Assembly (NCBI GenBank): GCA_031216445.1
Contig: CM062210.1
Coordinates: forward strand, 4,763,501 to 4,827,500
Source of the DNA: Lateolabrax maculatus
Taxonomy: Eukaryota > Chordata > Actinopteri > Acropomatiformes > Lateolabracidae
Reading direction: 5' to 3'
Length of the DNA: 64,000 nt
Of the stretch, positions 1 to 12,800 are shown one piece after another. The translations under genes and the position numbers were made by a program. The notes beneath the pieces were generated by a model that saw only the letters and a program-made list of their open reading frames with translations, was not told where the DNA came from and searched no databases. Every line of letters starts with the position of its first letter. Positions within the stretch are counted from its first letter, which is position 1.

Positions 1-3000
1 GTTCTGCTGTAAGTGTGGCTGCTTGTTTTTGCCTTCATCCTGATGTTAATGTATTTCTTTCATGTTAATCTGTTGGCTACACGCATGCAGAGTGTATCTA
101 AGAATTAAGCTTGCTTCAGCGTTTTGGCCTTGCGTCATATGCCTTCCTCTAACTTTGTGCGGGATGGTTAAATGTGTTTGTTCGTGACCATGAACCACAC
201 TCTGTCAGCGTCTGTGAGCCCTGGGTGTTGTTGCTTTGATGCTGTTTGCACAAGAATTTGCCACACCATTTGCTGGTTCATGTGCCATGCTTCTGTGGGT
301 TTCTGCAATACCTGCAAGCACTCAACTTTTTTTGGGTTGCTTTTTGGAGCAGGGTCTAGATTAAAGTTCATATGAATAAGTTATTTGAAATTATAAAAAC
401 ATAACTGAATAGAAAGTGTGAGTTTAGTTAAAATGTGGAAGTGAAAAAAAATGACATGAATGGTTGCTGTTTTATCTTTTCCCTCCCATTAATGCACCAA
501 TTATGGTTGTATGAACATGAAATCGGTGCATTTTTTGTATTGTTAAGATGAAAGCATGAATCAGATGTACAAACACTTTAAGTAAGTGGCAATGTCAGTC
601 CACCACTTTGGTTCAGACTGAAATATGTCAATTATTGTATGGATATTCATAACAGACATTCATGACCTCGAGAGGATGAATCCTACTGTCTTTAGTAATT
701 CCCTGACTTTTTCTCTGGTGCCATTAGTAGGTTAAAGTTTTCACTTATCCAGTGAAATATCTAAACATCTACTAGATGGATTGATACACAATCTGGTACA
801 AACATTCTTGGTTCCCAGTGGATGAACCCTACTGTATTTACAGATCGCCTGAGTTTTCCTCTCCATAAGCTTGACGTTTGTGTTTTTTGAGAGAAAAAGT
901 TGGTACAGACAATTATGTCTTCCTCAGGATAGATTGTAATCACGTCAAAATTTCAATTTCTCCAATATTTGCATTTACGACAAATGATATTCCCATCAAT
1001 CTCTGCTGTACTTTGTGTTTTTAGCATGGCTGTATACTCTTAGTCTTGTTTTACAAACCCTTTCCAGTTCTCTAGTGGTCCAGAAACCCTGATTACTGAT
1101 ATAAATTCATCTAATACACTGTTTCCCTGATACACTATTTTTAAGATTTGTGTGACAGTCTAAAGCATGAATCATGTTCCAAACCCCTCAAGGGAAACAT
1201 CTGTGAGGACAGAAGTGAGAGACAGAGCCCTAAAAACATTCATGCGACCCAACAATGAAAGAAAAAAACACTAAAGCAGCAGGTTCAACCAGCGGTGGTC
1301 CTTTGTGTTTTCTCACAAACAGAACCTTTGCTTCCTGTGGTGTAAGAGAAGATTTGCTCTTAAGTTTAAAGCTCTTTATGCATCAGTGATCATGCCAGAC
1401 AACTGAAATTAATTTGGGATGGGATGTTCTTCATCACAGCCTGAATTAGACTTTTAGACTGATAAGATGGGTGCATTTCCTCATTTAGTGCAGTTTTCAG
1501 AGTGGCGGATGAATTCACATTTGCTGGAAGGCATCAATAAAAGTCTTAAGATAGATGGAAGAGGAACAGAGGGAAAGTGACTCTTCAGACTCGGTTGTTT
1601 AGCCAATGATGTCTTCTGAATTAATTAAACTGAGACACTGAGGAAAACAGAGCCAGACGTGGTGAGAAGTCTCTCAGCGTCCTGCTTCCTCTCATTGCCA
1701 GATTAGGAGGGGTGGCAGGTATGTTGATGGATCCTTGTAGGCGTAAAGAAGAGAAAATCGAGAAATAAACAGAGAGAAAGGATGGTTGAGAGAAAAGAAG
1801 CCAGAGGAAGATTATTTTGTTTATCAGACACTTTTTTCCTTCTGCAGAGCTAGATATTTAAATCCTTTTAAATTATTAAAGGGAAGGTTCCTGTGTACAT
1901 GTGTGTTGGTGGAGTTGATGGACAGCACAATACTTTCTACTACTCAAGAAGTCGCCTACCACACTGACCTAAAAATACATATTTTCTTTAAAAACTATTT
2001 GGTCTTATTCTGATTTCGCTGAAAGGATCTTAATGACGAAGGGAAGGAAAGTTTCCATTTCAGTGCTGATGACTCCCAGATCATTGCATTTCTTCTTTTA
2101 ACTTAGTTTTTTTAAATTTTATTTGATTTAATCATATTTATTTATATTAAATTTCAGTTTCATCAATGCATTTCTTGTTCTTTAGTTTTTTTGGCTTTGT
2201 AACTTTTCTTTAAAGGAGTATTTTGCACTCCAGTTATTGCTGTTGATTGTGGGAAGTTGTTTTTTTTTTCCTTTTTTTTGGGATTATTCAAACATTTTTT
2301 GCCAACCAACCTATCTTTAAAGCTTTATTTATATGGATCCTATGACTACGTATAAAAAGTGCTGCTCGAAGTGAAACACCCATAGCCAACGCTGCAGTTC
2401 ACCTCAGCATTATGGAGCATTTCACCATCTTTCAGTTCATTTATATGTTTTTTTGGCTCGCAACTTTTCTGCATTGTTTCCAGGCACAACAGCCAGCTGC
2501 TTTGCTGTCCAGCACCAAATGTCAGACAGACAAAGTAAGCAACTGGCTGGTGAACACAGTGGAGCATTTAGCTGCTACAGCCAGATATTTATTCAGGAGT
2601 TGGCAGAGACCAAAACGGAGCTAAAAGGAAGCTGGAATATTGGACTAATAATTGACACAAACACAACTTCAAATAAATGATAGAAACTGTTAACTTTATA
2701 AGGTATAAACTTTGTAACTTTTACTGTTTTCTGTGAGCTGAATAGTAATAACTGCTGACCAAACCTTTTGACCACATCACCCGACCTGCTGAGCAAAATC
2801 AACAAATTAAAGCAGTGTGCAGTTCTAGTGTTATACTAATGACACTGAGGGAAACTGTTTCTGATTTTTTTGGTTGATAAAACCCTGTTTTTGCAGAGCT
2901 GTCAGAGAGCCTGAAGGCAGACAGATAACTGTTTTTGTCTAACATATTCGTTTTGCAATTGCAAGTGCTTAAGCTTGCTCGGAGCTGTATGCAGCACATT

Positions 3001-3350
3001 CCACAACACACACAACTCATAGCTACTGGCAATCCACTTCAGATTATAAAACTATCATCCGAATTACCAAACTGATAAGTGATTCAACTCATTAAAACCA
3101 ATATCAGTTTTCAGTTAATGAACTGATAACCATCCTAATCATTTTCACAGCTTTGTTGTGATGTGATGATTTCGTAATCTAATGTTGTGTGAAGATCTTT
3201 CGCAAAATTGTTAATTAACCACAACAAAATACAACTTTCTGTGGAGAAAGACAAGAAAAAATGCTCAAGGTGATCAAGATAGGCACCGGGTGGGGAGTGT
3301 GTTTAGTTTTGCTCTGCTGTCTGCATATTGTATATACAGTATGCATGAGA

Positions 3351-3562
3351 GTGTGCGTGTGTGTGTGTGTGTTTTGGGTTTGGGTTTGCATGTGTGCACT
3401 GTTGTCTCTATGGAGCCTAGGTGTAAGGTTACCTGAGGGGAAGATAATCCCCTGCTTACACAGCATGCATCTTTCTCACTTGCGGGGCACAAACAGAAGA
3501 TTTGCAGAATGTGATTAAATCTCTTGTGTGGGTGTGTGTGCGCACGTGTGTGTGTGTGTATA
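3351..3562. repeat. Two short imperfect GT microsatellites
   Basis: GT-rich tracts at about 3351-3372 and 3525-3562, the second interrupted by GCGCAC, are separated by about 150 bp of unique sequence. They are simple repeats with no coding meaning. Confidence 0.85.
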
Positions 3563-4194
3563 TATGAAACCTGAGACACTGTACAATAGAAAGAAACAGA
3601 GGAGGCGATTTTCCTTGGCAGTTTTTCCTTTCACTGTAAGCTTTATTTGTTATTTGTTATCATCTTATTCTTATCGATAAATCTTACAGCACTTTGTTTA
3701 AAATATTTAGGATTAATGCACATTATGATGCAGTTATGTATCCATCTGCATATTTCTCCATCTGAATGATATGATTTGTTTCCCGTTTTCGTATCACAGT
3801 TATTGGTGTAATAGCTCGCATTTGCAAATGTGTGATACCGTCTGCATCAGTGCTTGTAATACAGCAGCATCACTGTTTCCTCTGCTCCATAGTAGTGTCT
3901 AATTAGAGGAGTAAGTGAACAACAGTATTGACTATTTGAAAAGTACAAATCCCCCAAAATAGGTATTTAGATCTCTTGACATTTTTCAAAGTACACTTTT
4001 TAGTTATTTTTTTGTTGATTCTTTTACTCATGTACTAATCTAAAGCACACACAGATTATTGAACACATTCTCAAATCTGAGTACACGTGTATGGATTGGG
4101 ATACAGTCTCACAAATCTCTACACATACTAGCAAATAATAATATTTTGCTATGATAATGCTGCTTCAAATGATGCTCTGCTGGTGGTTCCTAAT

Positions 4195-4530
4195 TCCAGA
4201 CTAAGAAACAAAGGTGACGGAGCGTTCAGGGCGTTCATGACTAAAACTATTTCTTCATTTAAGTCTCTTCTTAAAACGTGCTTTCATAGTCCAGCCTTCT
4301 TGTGATTCGCTATCTTACCTTCCTTAACCATGTGTTTTATTATGTTTTATTACTGTTTCTTATGTTCTATTGCTTATTCTATGTATTATTTTAATAATGG
4401 TCCTATTGTCCTTATTGTTTTTAGGACGATTCCTGTTTATTGTTTTTTTTTTGTTCTTTTTGCAAACCTTGTCTTGGAAAGGTGCCATATCAATCAAGTT
4501 TGTTATTATAATTATAATTATATCCCCGTA
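4195..4530 (+). mobile_element. Decayed LINE 3' end (L2/CR1-like tail)
   Basis: The plus strand keeps traces of the C-terminal end typical of fish L2/CR1-like reverse transcriptase ORFs (a VVPNSRLRNKGDGAFRAF-like stretch followed by SFKSLLKT). A T-rich 3' UTR follows, then a tail of the type AAAGGTGCCATATCAATCAAG and TTATAATTATAA microsatellite. In intact elements this is the 'gtgctatataaataaa' tail. Only the end is present and it is frame-broken. Family assignment is from memory of fish repeats, so moderate. Confidence 0.55.
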
Positions 4531-7500
4531 GGTTTTCGGGGGTTTTAAATTCAAAGAGTGGTTTTAAATGCAGCCCCATGCACACTGTTTGAACATGTGG
4601 ATAAATCCAAAGCTCGACAGACCTGCCGTGGTTAGTCACGGTTGCTAAGCTATGACCAGACAGTCGCCTGTCCGGGGGAGACAAACAGTCAATTCATCCA
4701 GGCTTTGAGGAGTCAGGTCAGGACACATAGTTTGTTTTTACCTTGGCTCAACTGAGGGGTATAGTGGCAGCTAATAACTGAAGTTTTATTTTCCAAAAAT
4801 CTCATTACTTCATCCTGGGAGCCCCCCCCCACCCCTCTGTGTCCGTCCCTCTGGTTTACACCAGTCTTGGTTATAGCTCACTTCAGCAGTAACTGTTATT
4901 TTTTTCCTATCTTGTAATCTCAGGAGGGTATTGGGGACATTTACTGCCAAGATTTGCAGTTTGTATTGATACTGAGCTGTAAACTTCCCATGCACCATAA
5001 AGTTTTAGTCTTCCTAAAAACAGCTAAACAGCAGCTCTGACACAATAAATACATTTAATCTCTGCCATGCTTCAGGACTCCTGTGCAGCTCTGGGGCGTC
5101 CTCAGTCTCCTCCAGCTGTTTGGTGAATTTAAGGTGGACTTTAAGCCCTCGCTTCTGCGCAGAAATGATGATGGACGTTTCAGTATGATGAGGAAGATCT
5201 TGTAGATCAAAACGTACCCCGATAAGAGAAAAAGAGAATAAAACTTCTTTTTAGAGCCTTGCAGTGTGCAGACCCTTCTCCGTTGTACATTTCAGTATCA
5301 TGGACAACTTTCCACCTATACAGGTCTTTTTCCTGAAGCATAGACTGCTTTTTAATGTGTTTGTGAAGGACGACTGCATAGGGAATTGGAAAGTTTTTAC
5401 TTTTTCAGAAGAACTGATCGAACTATATTTTAAAGGAAATGAAACACAGATTTGCTGTCTTCATACAAAGATCGATACTCCTCTCATATTAGGAAAAAGC
5501 TGAGCAAAATTCAAAAGTTAAAAAGATCTGCGTGCTATCAATCTTCTCATCTAAGTCTTGGCAAGAAAGCAAATAAACAAGTTTTCCCAAAGTATTAGTA
5601 TAAAGTATTTATTTAACAGACTTTCCTTTTTTCCAATTTTCTCTATAATTCTTTGCAACTTTTAGAGCCGTTTCTGCATGACCAACAGTACTGATTGCAT
5701 GGATTGTTGCTTTTTCCAATACCTTTCCTTCTCTTGGTACCCTGATGTGCAGCATCACTGACGTTTGGTAAACCAGTTAGATGATGCATCCTCGACCATG
5801 TGACATTGTCTTATCCGTTGTTGAACCGACACTGTCACATGTCATAACATATTACGGTTTTTGCCACATCCTTCGTTCTCTGCCATTAAGAATGACTCCA
5901 GGCATTCGGAGCAGAGGCCGGAAATATTCTTACAACATCCTCGATAACCCGTCCAGCTGACACAGCACCTGTCACCAGGATTGATGGTGCGGTTTTCTCA
6001 GAGTAACATGGAAAGGAAAATTAATTTTGGCAAGTCATTGTTCAAAGTGTGAAAGCTTAACATTGACACATTCAAGCTGTACTTTAGGACTATCAGGACA
6101 ATTTTTTGGGTCATACATTAATGAATATGCTTCAAATTTCCAATAATATCACCATTGGTCTATTTCCTGGTACATTATAAAACACACACACCAGTGCAGG
6201 TTTGAACCTTACAAATACTTAACGATATCAATTAAATGTGTCCAAAACATACAGTACTGTCATTTTTGGACTGGTTTCCAGGCAGTTCTTGGTTTGAATT
6301 CATTTCATTGTGGTTTGAGAATCAACTTGCAGAGACTTGAAACCTTTTTCAGCGAGTAATCCATCACATTAAACTTTTTTGTCACCGTGACATCCATTTC
6401 TTGTGTTGATACAGTTATAAGCAGAGGCTGTTCTGAAAAAGCTCCTCTTGGTGAGTTTAAAACGCTCAGACATCTGAGACTTGTGAATGTGATGCCAAAT
6501 AGCAGTTGTTTTAATTCCTGAAATAACCAAATTCATTTTATCATTCTCACAATGTCCTTGTTTGCTTGTTTGATTGTGTCACAGCACATGTAATGCTGGT
6601 AAAAGGACTGATGGTAGGTATAGGGGATTTAATTACCTCTAAACCTTTAAGCTGTATGCGCTGGCCACAACATAAACTGAATGCCTTGGTTACCACCAAC
6701 AAGAAAAGGATGCAGGTCTTTTTTGAAACCCCCAATAACAAATAAATGCAAACAAAGAAAAACTACACCAAAATACTTCAGGGATGAGGGTCATTATTTA
6801 CAGTCCTCTGTCTCCCCTGATCATATCAGATAAGAAAAGCCTTCTTGAAGTTTGGCAACCAATCAAAATGACAAATGACCAACTGTGAGCGTGGTATTAG
6901 ATTAGGAATTTTATTATTTTCCAGGGCTGATGTTTACTTGTTTTTTCGCTGAATTAGACTTTTTGACAATGTTTGTTCTCTCCACTGAGAGTTTTGAGAA
7001 TGATCTCTGCTCATCACTGCACTACCATTTAACAAGCATACAAAACAAAAAAAAAGGAAAAATAACAAATTCTTTGCTGGATTATCTATTCCAGGTTTCT
7101 TGTCTCTGTAAATTGCTTTAAAATGAATAGAACGAATGGTTTCCAGGAGAAGCAGGAAATCATTTTTATGCTATTTTTTAGAAACTGGTTAACAGTAATT
7201 CAAAGTACAATTTGTAGGGAAAGAGCTAAAACATCTGAATCACCATTATGACCTTTAAATCGAGAAAGGGATAGCAACAATAGCTTTGAGGCAAATATAT
7301 TAAGTTAGTAAGAAGGAGTAATATATGAAAGTCAGTGTGATTTAAATTGGTAGACATTGGAGACTGATGCACACACAGAAAAATGAGTAGTCATGCGTAA
7401 GCAAAATTGTACATGATATTTGGTGACTCATGATATTTGGCGCTCTGCCTCAGAGGAAAGTTGGCATCAGTGGCGCGGTGTATGTCTCTTCTTGTAACGC

Positions 7501-8924
7501 AGAGTTTGCCACTGATGCATGAGTCCAGATTATTAACTTAAACAAAACTGCATGGCCTGAATCTTTGTCTCTCTACCTCTCCCTGACTCTCTCATCCATT
7601 TAATTTAGATCTTCAAAGTTATATTGCCCTATTTTAGAATATTGAGATATTGAGAATATCTTAATGCAATATTTATGTTGTCAGAACAGGTTGTGAGCAT
7701 TTGCTGCTCCTGGCAATGAAAAATATAATAGATTCAGTTCTGCCGTTATTGTGGGGGATATATGGTAGGTCTATTGAATGATGGATATATTGAACAAACA
7801 TCTGTTTCTAGCAGAAGCAGACGTTGGCAAATGATCCCTTTCTGGGAGTCTTTCGCAAGTTTGGATTTACCATTTACCAGGCAAATCTACAGTCAACTTT
7901 CAGCAACACACACACAGGATAAGCGCACTCCAGGGATCAGCAGGAGTTACTCTTTACAGAGAGTATGCTATCACCAATATCGATTGTACATAAACATCTA
8001 TGAATCAGCTTAAAAGTCATAAGTACCTGCTGACCTTTGTCACCAATCGACAAAAAAGAGCAAAACGTGCCTCATAATTTGTGGTTTGCTGACAGTGTTT
8101 TGGAGTGAGTGATGAGAAGAGAAGGAGTTTTTAAAGAGTGCAGTAACCTGTTGGACATTTACAGCAGTGAGGACACCATCAGTCGTTTTAATTTGTCCAA
8201 GGAAACTATCCTGAGCCACAGCGTCCCAGCTCTGCTACAGTTCTTTTATTTTTATTGTTACACTTTTACCTGTAAAATGTCCTTGTAGCTGTTGAATTCT
8301 TCTAGAAGGCAAACATTTTCTGCTGGAGTGCAGAGAGCTGAGCGTTTAGTTTGATGCGGTTATTCTGTCAGCCGTGTTTTTAAGAGGACTTAATTGACCC
8401 AGAATTCATAGCAGATTAGTCCTACTTAAAATACTCAAGAGCTGTGGAACAGATTAATTTAGATGTCTATTTTAAGTCTATTATTTCTTTTTGATCCACA
8501 GTCAAAGTCTATCTTGGTGAAACCATCAGCCGCATATCTTTCCCCATAATCATCACGCTTAGATGTTTTGTTCGGTATCAAAAGCAATGCAGTGATGGTT
8601 GTCTCTACATCATGATTACAGTGAAGGTCGCCTGGAGCGCCAAATCACCAAGGACCGCCTCCGATCACCTGCCTCAATCTTTGTCAGTTAGTGACCAAAA
8701 TGCCTGTCTGATTTCATAATTACTTAATGGAACAGTAAGTTTAAAAAAATCAATAAATCAGCACCAGTGCAGACTCAGTGTTGCATGGATTTATTGTCCC
8801 CTTCACTTAGTATGGGATTTGAGACACAGTTTAAGGTGAAATGTAGTACTATAGTATAACACAATATGTAGTATAGTACAGCAATATGACATACTATATG
8901 GTACAACAGTGTATATATATATAT

Positions 8925-9370
8925 ATCAATCAATCAATTATAATATTGTATAGTATGCTACAGTATAACAGATATGGAAAAGTGCAGTAATGAGGTCAGC
9001 AGTGAGTTAATGCAGGGAGGAGATTGGTGTGAGTGTCTCAGTGTCTCAAACACTGTGGAGAAATGGATCTGTGTGTGTTGTGTGGTGTTATAGTCTGTGG
9101 TTTCCACTGCTGTTCAACAGTCTGATGCCAGCATGTACAAATGAGCACCTGAAGCGCTCCATTTTGCACCTGTGTGGGATGAACCGGTGGCCGAACGAGC
9201 CGCCCATCTGCCACAGCTTGTTGTGGAGGGGGTGAGAGGGGGTGAGAGGGGGTGAGAGGGGTTTTCTAGGATGGCTTTGATCTTGTCCTTCATCCTCATC
9301 TCTGCCACTGACTCAAGACTGTCCAGCTCCAGCTCCACCACAGAGCTGGCCCTCTGAACCAGCTTGAGAG
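8925..9370 (-). mobile_element. LINE reverse-transcriptase C-terminus, frameshifted, minus strand
   Basis: Read on the minus strand, 9370 to about 9265 encodes KLVQRASSVVELELDSLE followed by VAEMRMKDKIKAILENPSHPL. After a frame change it continues as HNKLWQMGGSFGHRFIPHRC and then MERFRCSFVHAGIRLLNSS with a stop. This matches the well-known tail of fish non-LTR reverse transcriptases (HPLY.TL...F.ERLI..RC..ER.R.SFLP..I.LYN). The frame break coincides with a triplicated 10-bp unit at 9231-9260. A 3' UTR with ATTGATTGATTGAT-type and TATA repeats follows down to about 8925. It is a dead fragment. Confidence 0.7.
9231..9260. repeat. Three tandem copies of a 10-bp unit
   Basis: GGTGAGAGGG occurs three times in direct succession inside the LINE fragment. 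A single copy would keep the reverse-transcriptase reading frame open (NPSHPLHNKLW). Two extra copies add 20 bases, which is not a multiple of three, and cause the frame break. Confidence 0.9.
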
Positions 9371-9534
9371 ATTAAGGCCACTGTGGGGAAAAAACTGAGA
9401 TTTTTAAAGTAAAGTTATAATGTTTAAAGAAGTCATAATGATGTAATATTAAAATAATAATTTCTGCAAAAAAGTTGTCATGTGATGAGAACAAAGTTTA
9501 TAGTTTTATAAGGAAAGTAATAAAAATTTAAGAA

Positions 9535-9632
9535 GTAATGTACTATATGATTTTGAGGTACTTTACACTTCTTTTGTACTTTTACTTAAGAAACGAGTAA
9601 ATGACCTGAGTACTTCCTCCACGTCTGACAAA
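9535..9632. mobile_element. Fragment of a CAGTGGTGGAA-type MITE
   Basis: The stretch has the TTGAGGTACTTTACACTT ... TACTTTTACTTAAG ... GAGTACTTCCTCCAC pattern that ends many short teleost DNA transposons of the family also seen at 11915, 18690, 45265, 46234, 54903, 59345 and 63769. Only one end is recognisable. Confidence 0.5.
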
Positions 9633-9813
9633 AGTTTATATTTTGGCAGAAAAAAGTCTAAAGATTTTAGGAATAACCTAATTCTCTGTTGTAGTAAACA
9701 GGTGATATCAGTCTGTAAGCTCTAATGTTAAAATTCTCAAAAATCTCCCTCTTCCTTATTTTGTTTGTTTTGAGTCACGATAAAACACCATTAAAGTTAC
9801 TTTCCTCTGCCAG

Positions 9814-12800
9814 GTCAGCAGTGTGAGTTCGGTGGTGAACCGCCGCAGAGAGCAGCGAGTGCTGGTGATGGTTGTCACGATGGTGGTGTGCTACCTGGTC
9901 TGCTGGCTGCCCTACGGAGTGGCAGCGCTGCTCGCCACCTTCGGCCCCCACGACCTTTTGACCCCGGAGGCGACCATCACGCCGTCGCTGCTGGCCAAGT
10001 TCTCCACCGTCATCAACCCTTTCATCTACATATTCATGAACAAACAGGTGAGGTGTTCTCTGTCACTGTATTTCTCAGAGTTTTCACTTTTCTTCTGTAT
10101 CGCCTGTATCTGTAGCTGTAATTCCATCATAGTTTGTTGAATTTTAACACTAAAACCACACAGTTTGTGTTGTTTAATGGCCAAATATGAGGACTAAACA
10201 CTAAATGAAAGGTGTGATGTGAGTGAGAAGAGTTTATAATCCTGTTGATCAGGTTTCAGCAGCTGCTACCTCCCTCTTATCAAGTTCACTCACCTCCTGC
10301 TTTCCCCCGAGTCTCCATCCACGATCACAACCAAACTTTGTATTTTTCCCGTCTTTGCTTTTCCATGCAAACTGCAACATAAATCATCTTTCTAGTTTTG
10401 GTTTTGTGAGCATGAATTTGACTCTAATCACAGTCTACCTGCCATTTAATGAATTGTCTTCTGTATTTACTGTTTTGTTCAAAATGCTCAATAACAATGG
10501 GTGAGTGAGGTATGTTGAGCTTAAACCCAGAGTCTTCAATGTCACGAAGGTTGCTCTCTTTTAACCTGGCTAGACCACCATGGTAACTTATGCTGCACAC
10601 CTAACCTGTTCCTGAGCAAGTTATGTTCAGAGTTTCTGCATAAAACCATCTAAGAAATCGTTGCCTTTTTACAAATTCTTTTCCCGGCAGTATGCTCTAT
10701 GAGGGATTTAGATTCTCAGCTGAGGGAATACGTTATATATGCAAACTCGCTGAACCGTACATGAGTCATGTCACAGAAAGAAGCTGTTTAATTACAGCAG
10801 CACATTGGGGTTATATGCCACGGGAACCTATATGCATTCAGTTGGTGATGCAGAAAATCATTTTTTTCCCATTTGCTTCAGGTAAATATGAACACTTTAC
10901 ACAGTATCGACTTTCCTGGCTAAATAAAGGATAAATAAATAACTGAAAATAAAAAATATCATCCAGACAGGAAAACAGTGATGAAGGCAGTGTCAGACCG
11001 CAGACGCAGGTTTTCGCAGCTCAACAAGAACAGCTCTAGTTACACATGTTGAAAACTGAACCTCAATAGATTTAATAATGATTAAAAAGGCTTTGGTTGA
11101 TATAAAGATTTCATACAGGACTCAAATTTGACAAAAAATCTGTCAAATCCCAGTTTGTCTTGTCTTTGTAGATTTCTGTTGTCTCACTTTCATGTTTTCC
11201 TAAACTAAACTAAACTTAACTCAACTGCTGCAGATCAGCTGCTCTGTGTCTAACAACAGATCCCTTCTAATTATCTGCTTGCCTGTATTTAGGGGAAGTA
11301 TCCGAGACCAGTAAGTCATATGAGATTCACACCCAGAGGATGTTAATGTAGGTGCAAGCAGACCTCCACTCTCCATCTGCTGCCTCCTCATTTACACCTT
11401 CAGACAGAAACACACACATTCACACGTCCAGCTGTACAAGCAATACAATAAAAATCACACAATGCAAACTCACACAAATGCACAAGATAAAAGACAGAGG
11501 TGCGATGTTATTATCATGCTGTCAAAGCCTTAACAGCATCAACACCCCACCGACCGCCTGTAAGGCTGTGATACATATCACTGGCATTCAAGGACACAGC
11601 ACAGGAAGAAAAAAGACTAATGAAATATAAAGAAGAAATAATCTGGTTGATGCCACAGGCTTTCCTAATTGGCAGCAGAGCAAACTTCAAGGTGCTTTGT
11701 GCAGCATGTCACCGTCAATAAATCATTACCGCAGTCATTAGCAGATTAGTCTAATAACTGCAAACAAAATATGAGCATAACAGAGAGGGCGGCTCATGCG
11801 TGACTTCACACTGCTTTGGACATTTTGACAAGCTTTTCTTTTATCCCTCTGCAGGGAGGGAGGAGAAAACAGGCCTGTTTTTCTACCGTCACATTTTCAA
11901 CTTTTTGTTAGTACCAGTGGTGGAAGAACTATTCAGATCTTTTACTTAAGTAAAAGTACTAATACCACCCTGTGAAAATACTCCACCACAATTAAAAGTC
12001 CTGCAAACCCTTACTTAAGTAAAAAGTATGTAAGTATCACCAGTAATGTTACTCAAAGTATTAAAAGTTAAAGAACTCATTCTGCAGTAAAACATTCCCA
12101 CTCAAGTGTTTTACTTTTATATATGTGAAAACTTCATCCTTCAGTTTATCAGAAACATTCAAAATCAAAATTACCAAATTTGGAAATTTCACTCGACAGG
12201 AAGGGTATGAAAAACTGTCATGTAACTGTCTGTAAAGTAACTAAAGCTGTCAGACGAATAAAAAGGACGACATTTGCCTTTGAGATGTAGTGGAGTAGAA
12301 TTATAAAGTTGCATAAAATGGAATTACTCAAATCAAGTAGTTGAAGTAATAAAATTTGTACTTCAGTACTTGAGTAACTGTTATATTCCACCACTGACCC
12401 ACACAGGCGAAAGAAAAATGGATATACAGAATGGAGAAAAAATACTTCCCGACTCGACTTCACAACCCCTCCCTGTTCCCAACTCCAGTGAGAGGATTGA
12501 GAAATGTGGTGAATTAGATTACATCATAAATGCAATTCTCAAAGAAAACAAAAAGCCTGTCTTCACTTTTCTCCCTCCATTTATCCCATAACTTACTAGT
12601 ATCATGTGTATTACAATTTATATGACATATTCTGTGCAAACTCTGACCCTGGAGGATAACACAAGGAAGGTGGAGGAGAGGGACGGACAGATGGTGATTG
12701 GGAATGAAAGGGAGGAAAGAAATTAAAGTAATGATTTGTCTGAGCCAGTTGTGAGGGTTGGGAGATAAAATTGGTGAGTGGTGTTAAATGATTCGAGTCA

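Larger units (their letters stand above)
1..8920. other. Non-coding stretch left of the opsin exons
   Basis: I see no exon in this stretch. It is AT-rich with stop codons in all frames. The upstream exons of the opsin gene (TM1 to TM5) were looked for by motif and not found, so they probably lie left of the window and this is likely intronic. Recognisable content is two short GT tracts (about 3351-3372 and 3525-3562) and a LINE tail near 4.2-4.5 kb, listed separately. Confidence 0.6.
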
